64,000 nt of DNA from Thermoanaerobaculia bacterium. Lineage in GTDB: Bacteria; Acidobacteriota; Thermoanaerobaculia; Multivoradales; JAHEKO01. Numbering within the stretch: position 1 is the first letter of the stretch; every line of letters begins with the position of its first letter. Shown in pieces: positions 9,900-19,717 of the stretch. Made by a program: the position numbers and the translations under genes. Under the pieces are notes generated by a model, which was not told where the DNA came from, did not search any database, and saw only the letters and a list, made by a program, of their open reading frames with translations. The DNA is taken from assembly GCA_947259195.1 (NCBI GenBank), contig CAMYLC010000034.1:37057-101056 (forward strand), read 5' to 3'.

Positions 9900-11219
9900 A
9901 TGAGGAAGTCTGCGGCCATAGTCGTCTTTTTGTTGTCCATGCTCCCGGCAGTAGCCTGGAGCAGCGAACCGGTGGCGGTGGGCGACCAGTTCCAGGTCAA
10001 TACCTCCACATTCAGCCAACAGATGCTGGCTTCTGTTGCCGCGGACCCTGTGGGCAACTTCGTGGTGGTTTGGACCAGCCAGGAATCCCAGGGGGACGAC
10101 ACGAGTGGCCGGAGCATTCAAGGGCAGCGCTACGACTCCAGCGGTGCACCGCTGGGGGGTGAGTTCCAGATCAACACCTACACCACAGGAACGCAGAGCG
10201 TACCCGAGGTCGCCATGGACAGCCAGGGCAACTTCGTGGTGGTTTGGGAAGGCATCGGGTCGGGCGGCACGGATACGGACGCTGAGAGCATTCAAGGACA
10301 GCGCTTCGACTCCGATGGCAATCCGGTCGGGAGCGAGTTCCAGGTCAACACCTACACCACGGACGACCAGGAAGAGCCCTCGGTGGCCATGGACTCCCTG
10401 GGTAACTTCGTCGTGGTCTGGGAAAGCTACGGCTCGCTCGGCACCGACACGATCTACAACAGCATTCAGGGGCAGCTCTACGATTCGACAGGCGCAAAGG
10501 TTGGGGGCGAGTTCCAGGTCAACACCATTACTCAGAGCTACCAGAAGGACGCCGCGGTTACCGCCGATGGTCAGGGCAACTTCATCGTTGTCTGGGAGAG
10601 TGAATTCAGCAAGATCAAGGGCCAGCTCTATGACGACAGTGGGGCCGCCGTTGGAGGGGAGTTCCGAGTTGATTCCGCTGGATACGGGGACCGCCCTGAG
10701 GTGGCGGCGGACTCCCTGGGCAATTTCACTGTCGTCTGGGAGGCGGAAGAGGCAGGCGGTGTCGATACGGACCGCACCAGCATCGAGGCGCAGCGATTCG
10801 ATGTCGACAGCAATCCCGTCGGAAGTCAGTTTCAGGTCAACACCTATACGACAGATTTTCAGACGGACGCCGGCGTAGCCATGGACCCCCAGGGCAACTT
10901 CGTCGTGGTCTGGAAAAGTGAAGGCTCGGAGACCTCGTACTACCAGAGCATCCAGGCGCAGTACTACGACTCCGCAGGCAACTCCGTCGGGGACCAGTTC
11001 CAGGTCAACACCTACACCGCGTACTTCCACCACGCGCCGTTCGCCACCATGGATGGTCAGGGCAATTTCATCGTGGTGTGGGACAGCGAAGGATCGCCAG
11101 GCAATGACTCGCACAATCGGAGTGTCCAGGGCCAGCGATACTCGACCGGAGGTGGGAGCTTCTTCACCGATGGCTTCGAGTCCGGTGACACCTCCGCCTG
11201 GTCGAGCACCACGCAATAG
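9900..11219 (+). CDS. Secreted protein with about 7 tandem ~57-aa repeats (G-x-(E/Q)FQVNTYTT…GNFVVVWE…SIQGQRYDS)
   Basis: Signal peptide MRKSAAIVVFLLSMLPAVAWS; repeats visible in both DNA and protein; C-terminal FTDGFESGDTSAWSS. Confidence 0.85.
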   Translation: MRKSAAIVVFLLSMLPAVAWSSEPVAVGDQFQVNTSTFSQQMLASVAADPVGNFVVVWTSQESQGDDTSGRSIQGQRYDSSGAPLGGEFQINTYTTGTQSVPEVAMDSQGNFVVVWEGIGSGGTDTDAESIQGQRFDSDGNPVGSEFQVNTYTTDDQEEPSVAMDSLGNFVVVWESYGSLGTDTIYNSIQGQLYDSTGAKVGGEFQVNTITQSYQKDAAVTADGQGNFIVVWESEFSKIKGQLYDDSGAAVGGEFRVDSAGYGDRPEVAADSLGNFTVVWEAEEAGGVDTDRTSIEAQRFDVDSNPVGSQFQVNTYTTDFQTDAGVAMDPQGNFVVVWKSEGSETSYYQSIQAQYYDSAGNSVGDQFQVNTYTAYFHHAPFATMDGQGNFIVVWDSEGSPGNDSHNRSVQGQRYSTGGGSFFTDGFESGDTSAWSSTTQ

Positions 11220-11234
11220 CCGGGTCTTCACGGA

Positions 11235-12392
11235 ATGGTCCCAGTGACCGCAGGAGAGATCTCAGCTGTAGAGTTGGCCCGAGCCGTGGAGTCCGGTGAG
11301 CCCATCCAGGTGGTCGATGTGCGCGCCGCCTTCCGTCTCGATAGTGGCCGGATCGACCTGGTGCCTGACAGCTCGTTTCACAACATCGTCGGATCCCAGC
11401 TGGCGAAGGTCGAAGACCTCGAAGGTACCGGGATTGACCCGCAGGTCCCCGTCGCGGTTGTGTGCGGTAAGGGCAGTGACAGTCGCATTCTCGCCAGCCA
11501 TCTCAATCGCCTGGGATGTCAGGCGCGCTCACTCAGCGGTGGTATGGGTAGCTGGATGATGCTGACCCTGGAGCGCGAGTTGAGCCCTACGGCATCGCTG
11601 GATCGGCTCGTCCAGTTCGATCGCATCGGCAAAGGTGCACTCGGCTATCTGCTGGTGAGTGATGGCGAGGCGATCGCCATAGATCCGCCGCGGGACCCCT
11701 CCGCCTATCTGGCCGCGGCCGAGGCGAGTGACTGCTCGATCGTTGGCGTCGCCGACACCCACGTCCACGCCGACTACATCAGTGGCGGGCCTGAGCTTTC
11801 CAGGGAGCTCCAGGTTCCCTACTACCTTCATCCCGACGATGCCTGCTATCCGTACGACGGCAGGCCCGGGACGATTCCCTTCGAGCCCATCGAGCACGGT
11901 CAGGAGATCGCCTTCGGTCGGTCGAGGTTGAAGATAGCTCACACCCCTGGACACACAGACGGCAGTGTCAGTTATCTGGTAGACGACCAGGCCGCCTTCA
12001 CCGGCGATTTCATCTTCATTGCCTCGGTCGGTCGTCCGGACCTGGCCGGCAAAGAGCAGGAGTGGACACTCAAGCTCTGGGAGAGCCTCGAGCTCGCCCG
12101 CCACGAGTGGTCTCCGAGCCTTCATATCTACCCTGCCCACTACGGCTCGGACGAAGAACGGCAGTCAGATCGTTCGATCGGCTCACTCCTGAGTGAGCTT
12201 CGGCACACCAACAGCTCGCTGCAATACGCTGATCGGGAGGCCTTTATCGACTGGGTCTTGGCCAAGAAGGCGTCTTTTCCCGACGCCTATCGCAGGATCA
12301 AGGCTGTCAATGTTGGCCTTCTGCCGGTCAGCGAAGAGGAGGCGACCGAGCTCGAGGTCGGCAAGAACGAGTGCGCCTTGGGTGGTAGCTGA
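11235..12392 (+). CDS. Rhodanese domain + MBL-fold (persulfide dioxygenase-like) protein
   Basis: VVCGKGSDSR rhodanese Cys loop; THVHADYISG, HTPGHTDGS, TGDFIFIASVGRPDL. Confidence 0.85.
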   Translation: MVPVTAGEISAVELARAVESGEPIQVVDVRAAFRLDSGRIDLVPDSSFHNIVGSQLAKVEDLEGTGIDPQVPVAVVCGKGSDSRILASHLNRLGCQARSLSGGMGSWMMLTLERELSPTASLDRLVQFDRIGKGALGYLLVSDGEAIAIDPPRDPSAYLAAAEASDCSIVGVADTHVHADYISGGPELSRELQVPYYLHPDDACYPYDGRPGTIPFEPIEHGQEIAFGRSRLKIAHTPGHTDGSVSYLVDDQAAFTGDFIFIASVGRPDLAGKEQEWTLKLWESLELARHEWSPSLHIYPAHYGSDEERQSDRSIGSLLSELRHTNSSLQYADREAFIDWVLAKKASFPDAYRRIKAVNVGLLPVSEEEATELEVGKNECALGGS

Positions 12393-12420
12393 GCCCACAC
12401 CTGCGGCGCTGTCCGGAGTC

Positions 12421-14337
12421 CTAATGAGGAGGTGGAGGCGCGCTTTGCCGTCCCGCCCACGGTACTGTCTGCGCCTCGTACCATTGCAAGGGCCTTCTCA
12501 AGATCAGGTCCTTCTTCTCGCGCCGCAGGTCCAGGGCGATGGGAATCCCGTGAAATTTCGTGTAGAGGATCCCTGAGGACTTCTTGTCCCGAATTTGGAG
12601 GTTCGCCCTGAGCTTGAGGCCCTCGCTGTCGAGATCGAAGTTCTCGATCTCCATGCTCTTGGCGGCAATCTCGATATCCGCTTCACCCTCGAGATCCTTG
12701 AAGTTCAGGATGCCTTTGAGCTTGTTGAAGATCTTCTTCTCCTGGCCGAGAAGGGCGATCAACGGTCGGGTGTCCTTCATCTTGATCTCGGCACTACAGA
12801 CGATCTCGCCGGGATCCTTCAATTGCAGCCAGCCTTCGGTCATATCGAGGTGGAAGTACCAGTTCCTGTCTGTCTTCTTCCCGTCCTCGATGGTGACCCT
12901 GTCGATCTTCAAGCCGCTGTCGGTGAAGTCGAACCAGCGGTCGCGCACATCGTCGGCGGTGACATTCAGATCGAGGGACAGGTCGCCTTTGATGGCGACC
13001 TCACCATAGGAGGCGTCGATCCCCTGGCCATGGATATCGATACTGGCTTCCCCCCCGTTGTCACGGGTGAGGACCGCGTGGGTCTCGACCAGAACTTCGC
13101 CGGAGTCGAGCGTGAAATCCTCGACGGCCGGTATGGGAAAGCGGGTGATATCTGCGACATGCGCATTCTCGAGGTCGAGAGAGATCGATTCGAGGGTAGA
13201 GGCGAGTCCTTGAACTCCGCCAGAGATGTCGAGCGCCCCAGCGTCCGCTTTCAGCTCGAGATCAGCCCCTGCCAGGAGGGGCTCGGTGCCTTCGCGCTCA
13301 GTGAGCGCCACATCGGTCAGGGCCAGGGCTACTTTCGTGGAGACCCCGTCGTCTGCCTGCTCGACCTTCGACTGGAGCGCGAGCAATCCTGTCGCTCGCC
13401 AATCCACAATGTCGACCCAGCCCCCTTCGGAGCTGAAGTCGATCTTTGTCCCGAGAGCCAGAACGCCTTGCTCGATGTGGACTAAGCCGTCAACCTGACC
13501 ACCGGGACTGCCGACCTCGACTGTTTCGATGTTCGCCAGCAGACTGTTGATCAGGCCAGCACCCTTGGACTTGCCAGACAAGCTCACCGAGCCCGACAGG
13601 GACTTCAAGATCTCGAGGTCCTTGGCCTCCTTGGGGACAAACGGCTCCAATTGCGCGTCGATGCCGAACTGCATCCCCTGCATCACCGGATCTCCCATGG
13701 TGGTGAGCTCGGCATCGGTGAGATTCATGCGCACACGCTCCATCGACAGGGCGCCACCGCCCAACTCGATACTCATGTCGGCGTCGATGGCGCCTTCAGC
13801 GGTGAGGCGCATGGCGAGGATCCAGAGCTGCTTGAACTCGTCGATGCGGATATCTCGAAGGACGATCTTCCAAGGGTCCTTCTTTTTCTTCTTCTGCTTC
13901 GGAGGAAAGGGTGGTTCATCCACGGCGAGGCCGGGAATCTCCGGCGCGAATTCGGCCGTCTTCAGTGGTGGATCCTCGGGTAGCTGCCGCTTGCGTAGGC
14001 GAAAGTCGAGCCCCGAGCCGTCGAAGCTGTAGGTCTTGAAGGTCTTCGAAGCGAGCGACAGCAAGCTCAGGTGGATGCGCCCGCCCGCCAACTCCACGTA
14101 CCACTGCTGTTTCCTGCTCTGACCGCGAATGGAGAGGCCTTCCAGGTTGATGATGCCGGGAATCAGGGTGTGGGCACTGGTCCACTCGACCTGCAACTTC
14201 TCGGGCTTGTTGTTGATCTTGCCTGTCACCCACTCTGATGACAGGGCCCAGTTGGCGCCGATCACCCACACCACCTCGATGACGCCGATCACCGAGACCA
14301 GTCCGATCCAGAACTTGCGAGACCTCGAGATACCCAT
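12421..14337 (-). CDS. AsmA-like/large periplasmic protein with N-terminal TM anchor
   Basis: Single N-terminal TM and long beta-rich repetitive body (WTSAHTLIPGIINLEGLSIRG). Confidence 0.55.
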   Translation of the reverse strand: MGISRSRKFWIGLVSVIGVIEVVWVIGANWALSSEWVTGKINNKPEKLQVEWTSAHTLIPGIINLEGLSIRGQSRKQQWYVELAGGRIHLSLLSLASKTFKTYSFDGSGLDFRLRKRQLPEDPPLKTAEFAPEIPGLAVDEPPFPPKQKKKKKDPWKIVLRDIRIDEFKQLWILAMRLTAEGAIDADMSIELGGGALSMERVRMNLTDAELTTMGDPVMQGMQFGIDAQLEPFVPKEAKDLEILKSLSGSVSLSGKSKGAGLINSLLANIETVEVGSPGGQVDGLVHIEQGVLALGTKIDFSSEGGWVDIVDWRATGLLALQSKVEQADDGVSTKVALALTDVALTEREGTEPLLAGADLELKADAGALDISGGVQGLASTLESISLDLENAHVADITRFPIPAVEDFTLDSGEVLVETHAVLTRDNGGEASIDIHGQGIDASYGEVAIKGDLSLDLNVTADDVRDRWFDFTDSGLKIDRVTIEDGKKTDRNWYFHLDMTEGWLQLKDPGEIVCSAEIKMKDTRPLIALLGQEKKIFNKLKGILNFKDLEGEADIEIAAKSMEIENFDLDSEGLKLRANLQIRDKKSSGILYTKFHGIPIALDLRREKKDLILRRPLQWYEAQTVPWAGRQSAPPPPH

Positions 14338-14515
14338 GGTGCTCCCTTCCTGATTGCAGGCTAGCGCAGCTTCTCAGCAATGATATCCAAGCAGAAACGA
14401 GCGAGACTCGTTGGGTACCAGCGGTCGAGCACCTGCCACCTGCCCAGCTGTTGCTTTGCGGCGCAGGAGGCACTCGCTTGCGGGGTCGAGCTTCAGTCCG
14501 AGTAGTTAACCCAGG

Positions 14516-15457
14516 TTAAGTACCTCTGGCCGCCACATCCTCGATGGCATCCGCAATCTCGTCGGGAACCTCCTCCTGGAGGAAGTGACCGGCCTGGGTG
14601 CGGGTGACGGTTGCCTGGGGGAATGTCTTCACGTGCTTCTCGAGGACGCGGCCCAGGATCGGATCGCGCTCGCCCCACACCAGGGCCAAGGGACCGTTGA
14701 AGTCACGGATCCAGGCTTCAATCTCGCGAAGTGGCGGCACGCTGGGATGGTTGGGGCTGGAGGGGACCATTCGCGCCAGACCCAAGGGGCCGGCTCGGCG
14801 ACCGAGAGGTAGCGGCCAACGGTAGGCGCGAGAGACGCGCCCCGAGATGGACTCCGAGTCGCCCTGCACCCGCCCCAGGATGTTCTGTGGAAAGCCTCCG
14901 AGGCGAAAGACGATGTCGCTGACAACCGGCGTGCGGGCAAATTTGTGGAATGAGGTCCCCAGCGGGCGTTTGGGCACGAGAACCGAAGTGTTGGCCAGGA
15001 CGATGCCGCTCGCCTCGGGAAGAGCCATGCCCATGCCGATCGCCAACGGCCCACCCCAGTCCTGACCGACCAGAATCGCACTCTTGGCCAGCTCCCGGGT
15101 CTCGGCCCACTCTCGCATCGCTTGCAGGTGGCGCTCGAGGGTGTGATCCGAAACTCTCTGCAGCGAGCCCGACAGCCCGAAGCCGAGCAGATCGGGAGCC
15201 AGGCAGCGAAAGCGCTCGGGATCCAACCGTGCAATCACCTGCCGCCAGAGGTAGCACCAGGTCGGGTTGCCATGTTGCAGGATCACTGGTTGGGCGTTGG
15301 GGTTCCCATGATCGATGAAGTGGATGATCTTCCCCCGATCCGGCCCCGACTCGAGCTGGTAGGCACTGCGCTCCTGTGGGAGATCCTCGGCGAGGAAGGA
15401 CGGCAATTGGGGTGGTGGAACCGAAGGCATCGTCGTTGATCTTAACTCTCTCATCAT
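14516..15457 (-). CDS. Haloalkane dehalogenase-like alpha/beta hydrolase
   Basis: LQHGNPTWCYLWR, VGQDWGG (Asp nucleophile), LVWGERDPIL, AGHFLQEE; true start may be the Met at 15430. Confidence 0.8.
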   Translation of the reverse strand: MMRELRSTTMPSVPPPQLPSFLAEDLPQERSAYQLESGPDRGKIIHFIDHGNPNAQPVILQHGNPTWCYLWRQVIARLDPERFRCLAPDLLGFGLSGSLQRVSDHTLERHLQAMREWAETRELAKSAILVGQDWGGPLAIGMGMALPEASGIVLANTSVLVPKRPLGTSFHKFARTPVVSDIVFRLGGFPQNILGRVQGDSESISGRVSRAYRWPLPLGRRAGPLGLARMVPSSPNHPSVPPLREIEAWIRDFNGPLALVWGERDPILGRVLEKHVKTFPQATVTRTQAGHFLQEEVPDEIADAIEDVAARGT

Positions 15458-15641
15458 CTGCTCTGAATGCTCGTGGTCTCCTCCAGGGAAGAGAAGCCAA
15501 AGGCGATTCGGCAGACCTACGATGTTGTCGCCTCCTTTGCCAGGTCTTTCCCGGTGGGACGGGTGTAGAATGGCGCGTCTTCCAAACCAGTCTTTCTACC
15601 GCTACCGACGGGTAGACCATCGGGTCGAGGAGGTTCACCCC

Positions 15642-16580
15642 ATGAGTCGCTATCGCAACGCCGTACCGCAGCTTTCAGGAGGCTTCTTTCTCGCTGACGG
15701 CGGCATCGAGACGGACCTGATCTTCAACCATGGGATCGAGATCCGAGAGTTTGCGGCACATACGCTGCTGACTGATTCGGCAGGTCGGGAGGCGATGGCC
15801 AGCTACTTCCGTGAATTCTTAGCCCTGGCGGGAGAGCAAGATACGGGGTTCATTCTCGACAGCCAGACCTGGAAGGCACATAAGCACTGGGCCGATGACC
15901 TCGGGGCTAACGAGGCTGAGCTGCGTGCTGCCAACGAAGACTCGATCGACTTCATTGCGGGGCTGCGTGACGAGTTCTCCTCCAACTCGAAGCCGATTGT
16001 CCTCAATGGAATCATGGGCCCGAGAGGCGACGGCTATGTAGCCGATTTGGAAGTGGCGGCGCACATAGCCGAGGACTACCACGCCCAGCAGATTGCCTGG
16101 TTGGCCGATACGCAAGTCGACATGGTGACCGGCACGACTTACACACAGGCGAACGAAGCCATCGGACTCGTTCGCGCTGCCCGAGCGGCAGGACTCCCCG
16201 TTGTCATTTCGTTCACGGTGGAAACCGACGGCACCCTGCCCACAGGGCAGCCACTGGGCGAGGCGATCGAGCTGGTTGACGAGGCGACTGAATCTGCCGC
16301 GGCCTACTTCGTGGTGAACTGCGCCCACCCCGATCATTTCTTCCACTTGTTGGAAGGCAATGGCTGGGCCCGACGCATCCGTGGAATCCGCTGCAATGCC
16401 TCGCGCCTCAGTCATGCGGAGCTCGACATGTGCGAGACGCTCGACCCCGGGAACCCCGAGGAGCTCGCCGGCCAGTACGTCGAGTTGCGAAAGCGGATGC
16501 CCTGGCTGAACATCCTGGGCGGCTGCTGTGGTACCGACCTTCGTCACATAGCCCAGATCGCCAACACTCTCTCACCGTAG
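15642..16580 (+). CDS. Homocysteine S-methyltransferase family protein
   Basis: FFLADGGIETDLIF, VNCAHPDHF, GGCCGTDLRHI Zn-binding motif; start at internal ATG in ORF 15522-16580. Confidence 0.88.
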   Translation: MSRYRNAVPQLSGGFFLADGGIETDLIFNHGIEIREFAAHTLLTDSAGREAMASYFREFLALAGEQDTGFILDSQTWKAHKHWADDLGANEAELRAANEDSIDFIAGLRDEFSSNSKPIVLNGIMGPRGDGYVADLEVAAHIAEDYHAQQIAWLADTQVDMVTGTTYTQANEAIGLVRAARAAGLPVVISFTVETDGTLPTGQPLGEAIELVDEATESAAAYFVVNCAHPDHFFHLLEGNGWARRIRGIRCNASRLSHAELDMCETLDPGNPEELAGQYVELRKRMPWLNILGGCCGTDLRHIAQIANTLSP

Positions 16581-16853
16581 GCCTACGGCGTACGAACTTG
16601 GACCACCAAGCTCGATACGGAGCTCGGGGTGATCATCGAGTCGCTGGAGCTGGCGAGGCTGTCGGAAGATCGAATCGATGAGGCTCTACCCCGCGCCACC
16701 TACGAGGTGACGCTGGACGACAAGGGCAGGCTGCGCTGGACGGCTCAGAGGAACGGGGAGCAGGAAATCTGGACCAAGGATCCCGAGGCCGGCTTTTGGA
16801 CTCGATTCGACGTCTCGTTCATGCGGATCCTGCCCTTCAGAGGCCAGCTGTAA
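16581..16853 (+). pseudogene. C-terminal remnant of phospholipase D/cardiolipin synthase (ClsC-like) gene
   Basis: In-frame AYGVRTWTTKLDTELGVIIESLELARL…LRWTAQRNGEQEIWTKDPEAGFWTRFDVSFMRILPFRGQL* matches the usual PLD-family C-terminal pattern; no upstream body. Confidence 0.7.
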
Positions 16854-17050
16854 ACCCGCTCGCCTTTCCGGTCGAGCGCAAGGTGATCAAAGCTCCGGGT
16901 GAAGGCTTCTGATCCGTATCGGAAAAGCGTCGGTGAAGCTGCCGGCTTCACCTGGAAACTGACTTCCACAGTCTTCTCCTACGCAGGGCTGTACTCGCGT
17001 CCTCGGCCACTGCTCGAAGCTCGAGAATCGCCCAGCAGCTGTATAGCTGC

Positions 17051-17701
17051 CTATTCGGTGAGAGCTCTCAGGGCCTCCAGTGTCTCCGCGGGATCGGGCC
17101 GCACAGTGTAGTCCGGGTCGGTGCGGGCGTAGCGAACGATTCCGTCACGGTCAATGATGTAGCGCGCCGGCATGGGCAGGGTCCAGCTGTCGTCGCCGTT
17201 GTCGGCTTCGAGGTCGGTACCGAACTCCAAATACAGTTGCTTGAGGTCGTCCGGTAGCTGCCAGCGAAGCCCGTACCTTGCCGCGACTTCGTTGCCTGGA
17301 TCATGCAGAAGATCGAAGGCCAATCGATGCTTCTTCACCAGCTCCTCAGCCACCTTTGGGAGTACGGGCGAGACTGCGATCAGCTGTGCGCCAAGGGCCT
17401 CGAAGTCTCCGTAAGATCTGTTCAGAGCCTCCAGCTCCGCGTTGCAATACGGTCACCATCGACCGCGGAAGAAGGTCAGGACGACGGGACCGCCTGAGTG
17501 AGCCTCGGAGAGACAGATCTCCCCTCCTGAGGTTCCCTTGAGCCGGAAGTCGGGTGCCTGCTGACCCTCGCGAACGGCGCGTTCAGCGATTCCCGTGTCT
17601 CTAAGGTCCCGCGTTGCCCGGTGCATCACCGCGAGAGCCGCGGTGGGGGCCTGAGCTTCGAATCCAGCCCTGATTCGGTCGAGTTGGTCTTGCAGCGTCA
17701 T
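17051..17701 (-). CDS. Peroxiredoxin-like (AhpC/TSA family) selenoprotein, Sec (TGA) at codon 83
   Basis: ORFs 17453-17701 and 17051-17452 are in the same frame, separated only by TGA (17455-17453); the join reads VVLTFFRGRW-U-PYCNAELEAL…; SD GGAGAA upstream of ATG 17701. Confidence 0.85.
17423..17439 (-). promoter_or_regulatory. Candidate bacterial SECIS hairpin
   Basis: CGGAGC-UGGAG-GCUCUG: 6-bp stem (one GU), 5-nt loop with G at position 2; loop starts about 20 nt 3' of the UGA. Confidence 0.65.
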
Positions 17702-17798
17702 GCATTTCTCCTTGTTTGGCAGATTGTCTGTTGCTGCAGCTCCTATCCTAGTCGACCTGGCGAGGGCCGGATAAACTGACCAGGTCCGCCGAGTAGTT

Positions 17799-18296
17799 GT
17801 GGACAAGGACGACATGAGGTTCCTGCTCGAGACTCCGACCCGATTCAAATGGACCCTGAGTCTGTACCCACCACTTTGGGGTACGGGCATCTGGGTCGAG
17901 CACGTCTCCGAGAGCTTTCGTGAAGTCGTCGTGACCATGGCTTCCCGGTTCTACAACCGGAATGCGTTCGGCGCCCATTTCGGCGGCAGCCTGGCGGCCA
18001 TGACGGATCCGTTCCCGACCCTGATGTTGATGAGGGTGTTGGGTCCCGATTACCGGATCATCGACTCCGAAACGCACATTCAGTTTCTGGCGCAGGCCCG
18101 GGGCAGAGTGAAGGCCCGCTTCTCGATTGGTGACGAGATGCTGGCCGAGATCCGCGCTGCGACAGCCGGCGGTGACAAATACACCGCGGTCTTTCCTGTG
18201 GGGGTCACCGATGAGGGGGGAGCCGTGGTGGCGAAAGTCGAAAAGGGGATCTACATTCGCTTGCGGCGGGAGCTGCGCCCCGCGGTGTCTGGGTAG
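17799..18296 (+). CDS. DUF4442/hotdog-type protein
   Basis: RFYNRNAFGAHFGGSLAAMTDPFPTLMLMRVLG; DUF4442-like. Confidence 0.7.
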   Translation: MDKDDMRFLLETPTRFKWTLSLYPPLWGTGIWVEHVSESFREVVVTMASRFYNRNAFGAHFGGSLAAMTDPFPTLMLMRVLGPDYRIIDSETHIQFLAQARGRVKARFSIGDEMLAEIRAATAGGDKYTAVFPVGVTDEGGAVVAKVEKGIYIRLRRELRPAVSG

Positions 18297-18383
18297 GTTC
18301 GGGTCACCGAAGACGCGGTCTACACAGGGATCTTGGCGTGTCTCTGTATGATGGGCCTGTTCTGCAGAAAAGGAGGCAATCCC

Positions 18384-19676
18384 ATGCGTGTTGGAAGACA
18401 ATTCTGGGAGCCGTGGATTTGGATCTGCGTCTTGGTGGTGGTTCTGCTGGCGAGCGTGCCGACCGGAGCCGCAGAGTTCAAGACCGGCAAGGAAGTGACG
18501 ATCGAGAAGGATGAGGTCATTGAAGACGACCTGTACATGACAGGCGAGACCATGACGGTCAAGGGCATCGTGAAGGGCGACGTCGTGGCCTCGGGCAAGG
18601 TGGTGCGAATCGAGGGAGTCGTCGAAGGGGACGTGATGGCCGCCGGTCAGGCGGTAGTGATCGATGGCGAGGTGCGTGACGACGTGCGCATCGCGGGGAT
18701 GACGTTGAAGCTGGGTGAGGCAGCCAGGGTCGGAGACGATCTCTTCGCAGCCGGGTTCAGTTTCGAGAGTGAAGGAGGCAGTCAGGTCGCGGGCAGGACA
18801 AGCCTGACCGGGTATCAGGCGCTGGTTGCCGGAGAGCACCAAGGGGATCTGGTTGGCGCCTTGGTCGGCCTCCAGATTGAAGGGCGGGTCGATGGCAACG
18901 TCCAGGCCGCGGTCGAGAGTGAAGCAGGACCGGCGTGGTGGACCCAGTTCATGCAGTCTCCGGTGCCGCTCCCAACTGTGGATCCCGGGCTGACCTTGGG
19001 ATCGGGTGCGCGAGTGGGAGGGGATCTCTCGTATAAGTCGAAGGCCGCTGCGGAGATCGCGGATGGTGCCCTCGTTACAGGGGAGACCGAGCACGCGGTC
19101 GTAGAGTTAGCCGAGGCACCAGCGGCCCGACCGGGGCAGCGCCTGGCAAAGGTCCTCCGCTGGTTTGTGGCGCTGTTCCTGTTCGGCGCACTCCTGCTCT
19201 GGCTGGTGCCCGACAAGATGAACGGGGTCGCCAAAGCCGTCTTGGATCGCCCGGTGGCGAGCTTCGGATGGGGTATTGTCACCCTGATCGGATTTCCGCT
19301 GGCCATGACGCTGGTCCTCGTGGTGACCCTCGTGTTGGCCATGGTCTTCGGCTTCATGACCCTGGGCAAGCTGGTGGCTCTGGTCGTCATTCTAGGTTTG
19401 CTGATCGAGATTCTGCTGGTGACGAAACTGTGGATTGCCGTCAGTTTTTTGGCTCCGGTGATCGTCTCCTTTGCGGGTGGGCGCTTTCTCATGACGCGAG
19501 GAGGGGCCGTCGAGAAGAGCCGCTACCTGAATTTGCTCGTGGGTTTGGCTTTGCTTGCGTTATTCGGCCTGGTTCCATTCGTCGGAGCCCTAGTGTGCTG
19601 GCTGGTGGTGCTCATCGGCCTCGGAGCAGGCTCTTACTGGGCGGTTCGGTACCTCACGCGCTCTGGGGATGAGTGA
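18384..19676 (+). CDS. Membrane protein with bactofilin-like polymer-forming N-terminal domain
   Basis: GKEVTIEKDEVIEDDLYMTGETMTVKGIVKGDVVASGKVVRIEGVVEGDV repeats, C-terminal TM segments; AAAGGAGG SD upstream of ATG 18384. Confidence 0.78.
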   Translation: MRVGRQFWEPWIWICVLVVVLLASVPTGAAEFKTGKEVTIEKDEVIEDDLYMTGETMTVKGIVKGDVVASGKVVRIEGVVEGDVMAAGQAVVIDGEVRDDVRIAGMTLKLGEAARVGDDLFAAGFSFESEGGSQVAGRTSLTGYQALVAGEHQGDLVGALVGLQIEGRVDGNVQAAVESEAGPAWWTQFMQSPVPLPTVDPGLTLGSGARVGGDLSYKSKAAAEIADGALVTGETEHAVVELAEAPAARPGQRLAKVLRWFVALFLFGALLLWLVPDKMNGVAKAVLDRPVASFGWGIVTLIGFPLAMTLVLVVTLVLAMVFGFMTLGKLVALVVILGLLIEILLVTKLWIAVSFLAPVIVSFAGGRFLMTRGGAVEKSRYLNLLVGLALLALFGLVPFVGALVCWLVVLIGLGAGSYWAVRYLTRSGDE

Positions 19677-19717
19677 CGGAGTGGCTCGGGCTCTCTCGAT
19701 ACGACGGAGATAGAATC

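Noticed and set aside
9801-11231. 476-aa minus-strand ORF spanning the whole repeat protein
   Set aside because: Antisense shadow of a repetitive GC-rich gene; no signal peptide or known motif, whereas the plus strand has a signal peptide and clear repeats.
11748-11790. HVHADY instead of HxHxDH in the MBL domain as a lost metal ligand
   Set aside because: A bulky aromatic at this position (HADF/HADY) occurs in rhodanese-linked persulfide dioxygenase-like proteins as far as I know, so it is not evidence of inactivity.
17748-19094. 448-aa minus-strand ORF
   Set aside because: Antisense to DUF4442-like and bactofilin-like genes with better start sites and motifs.
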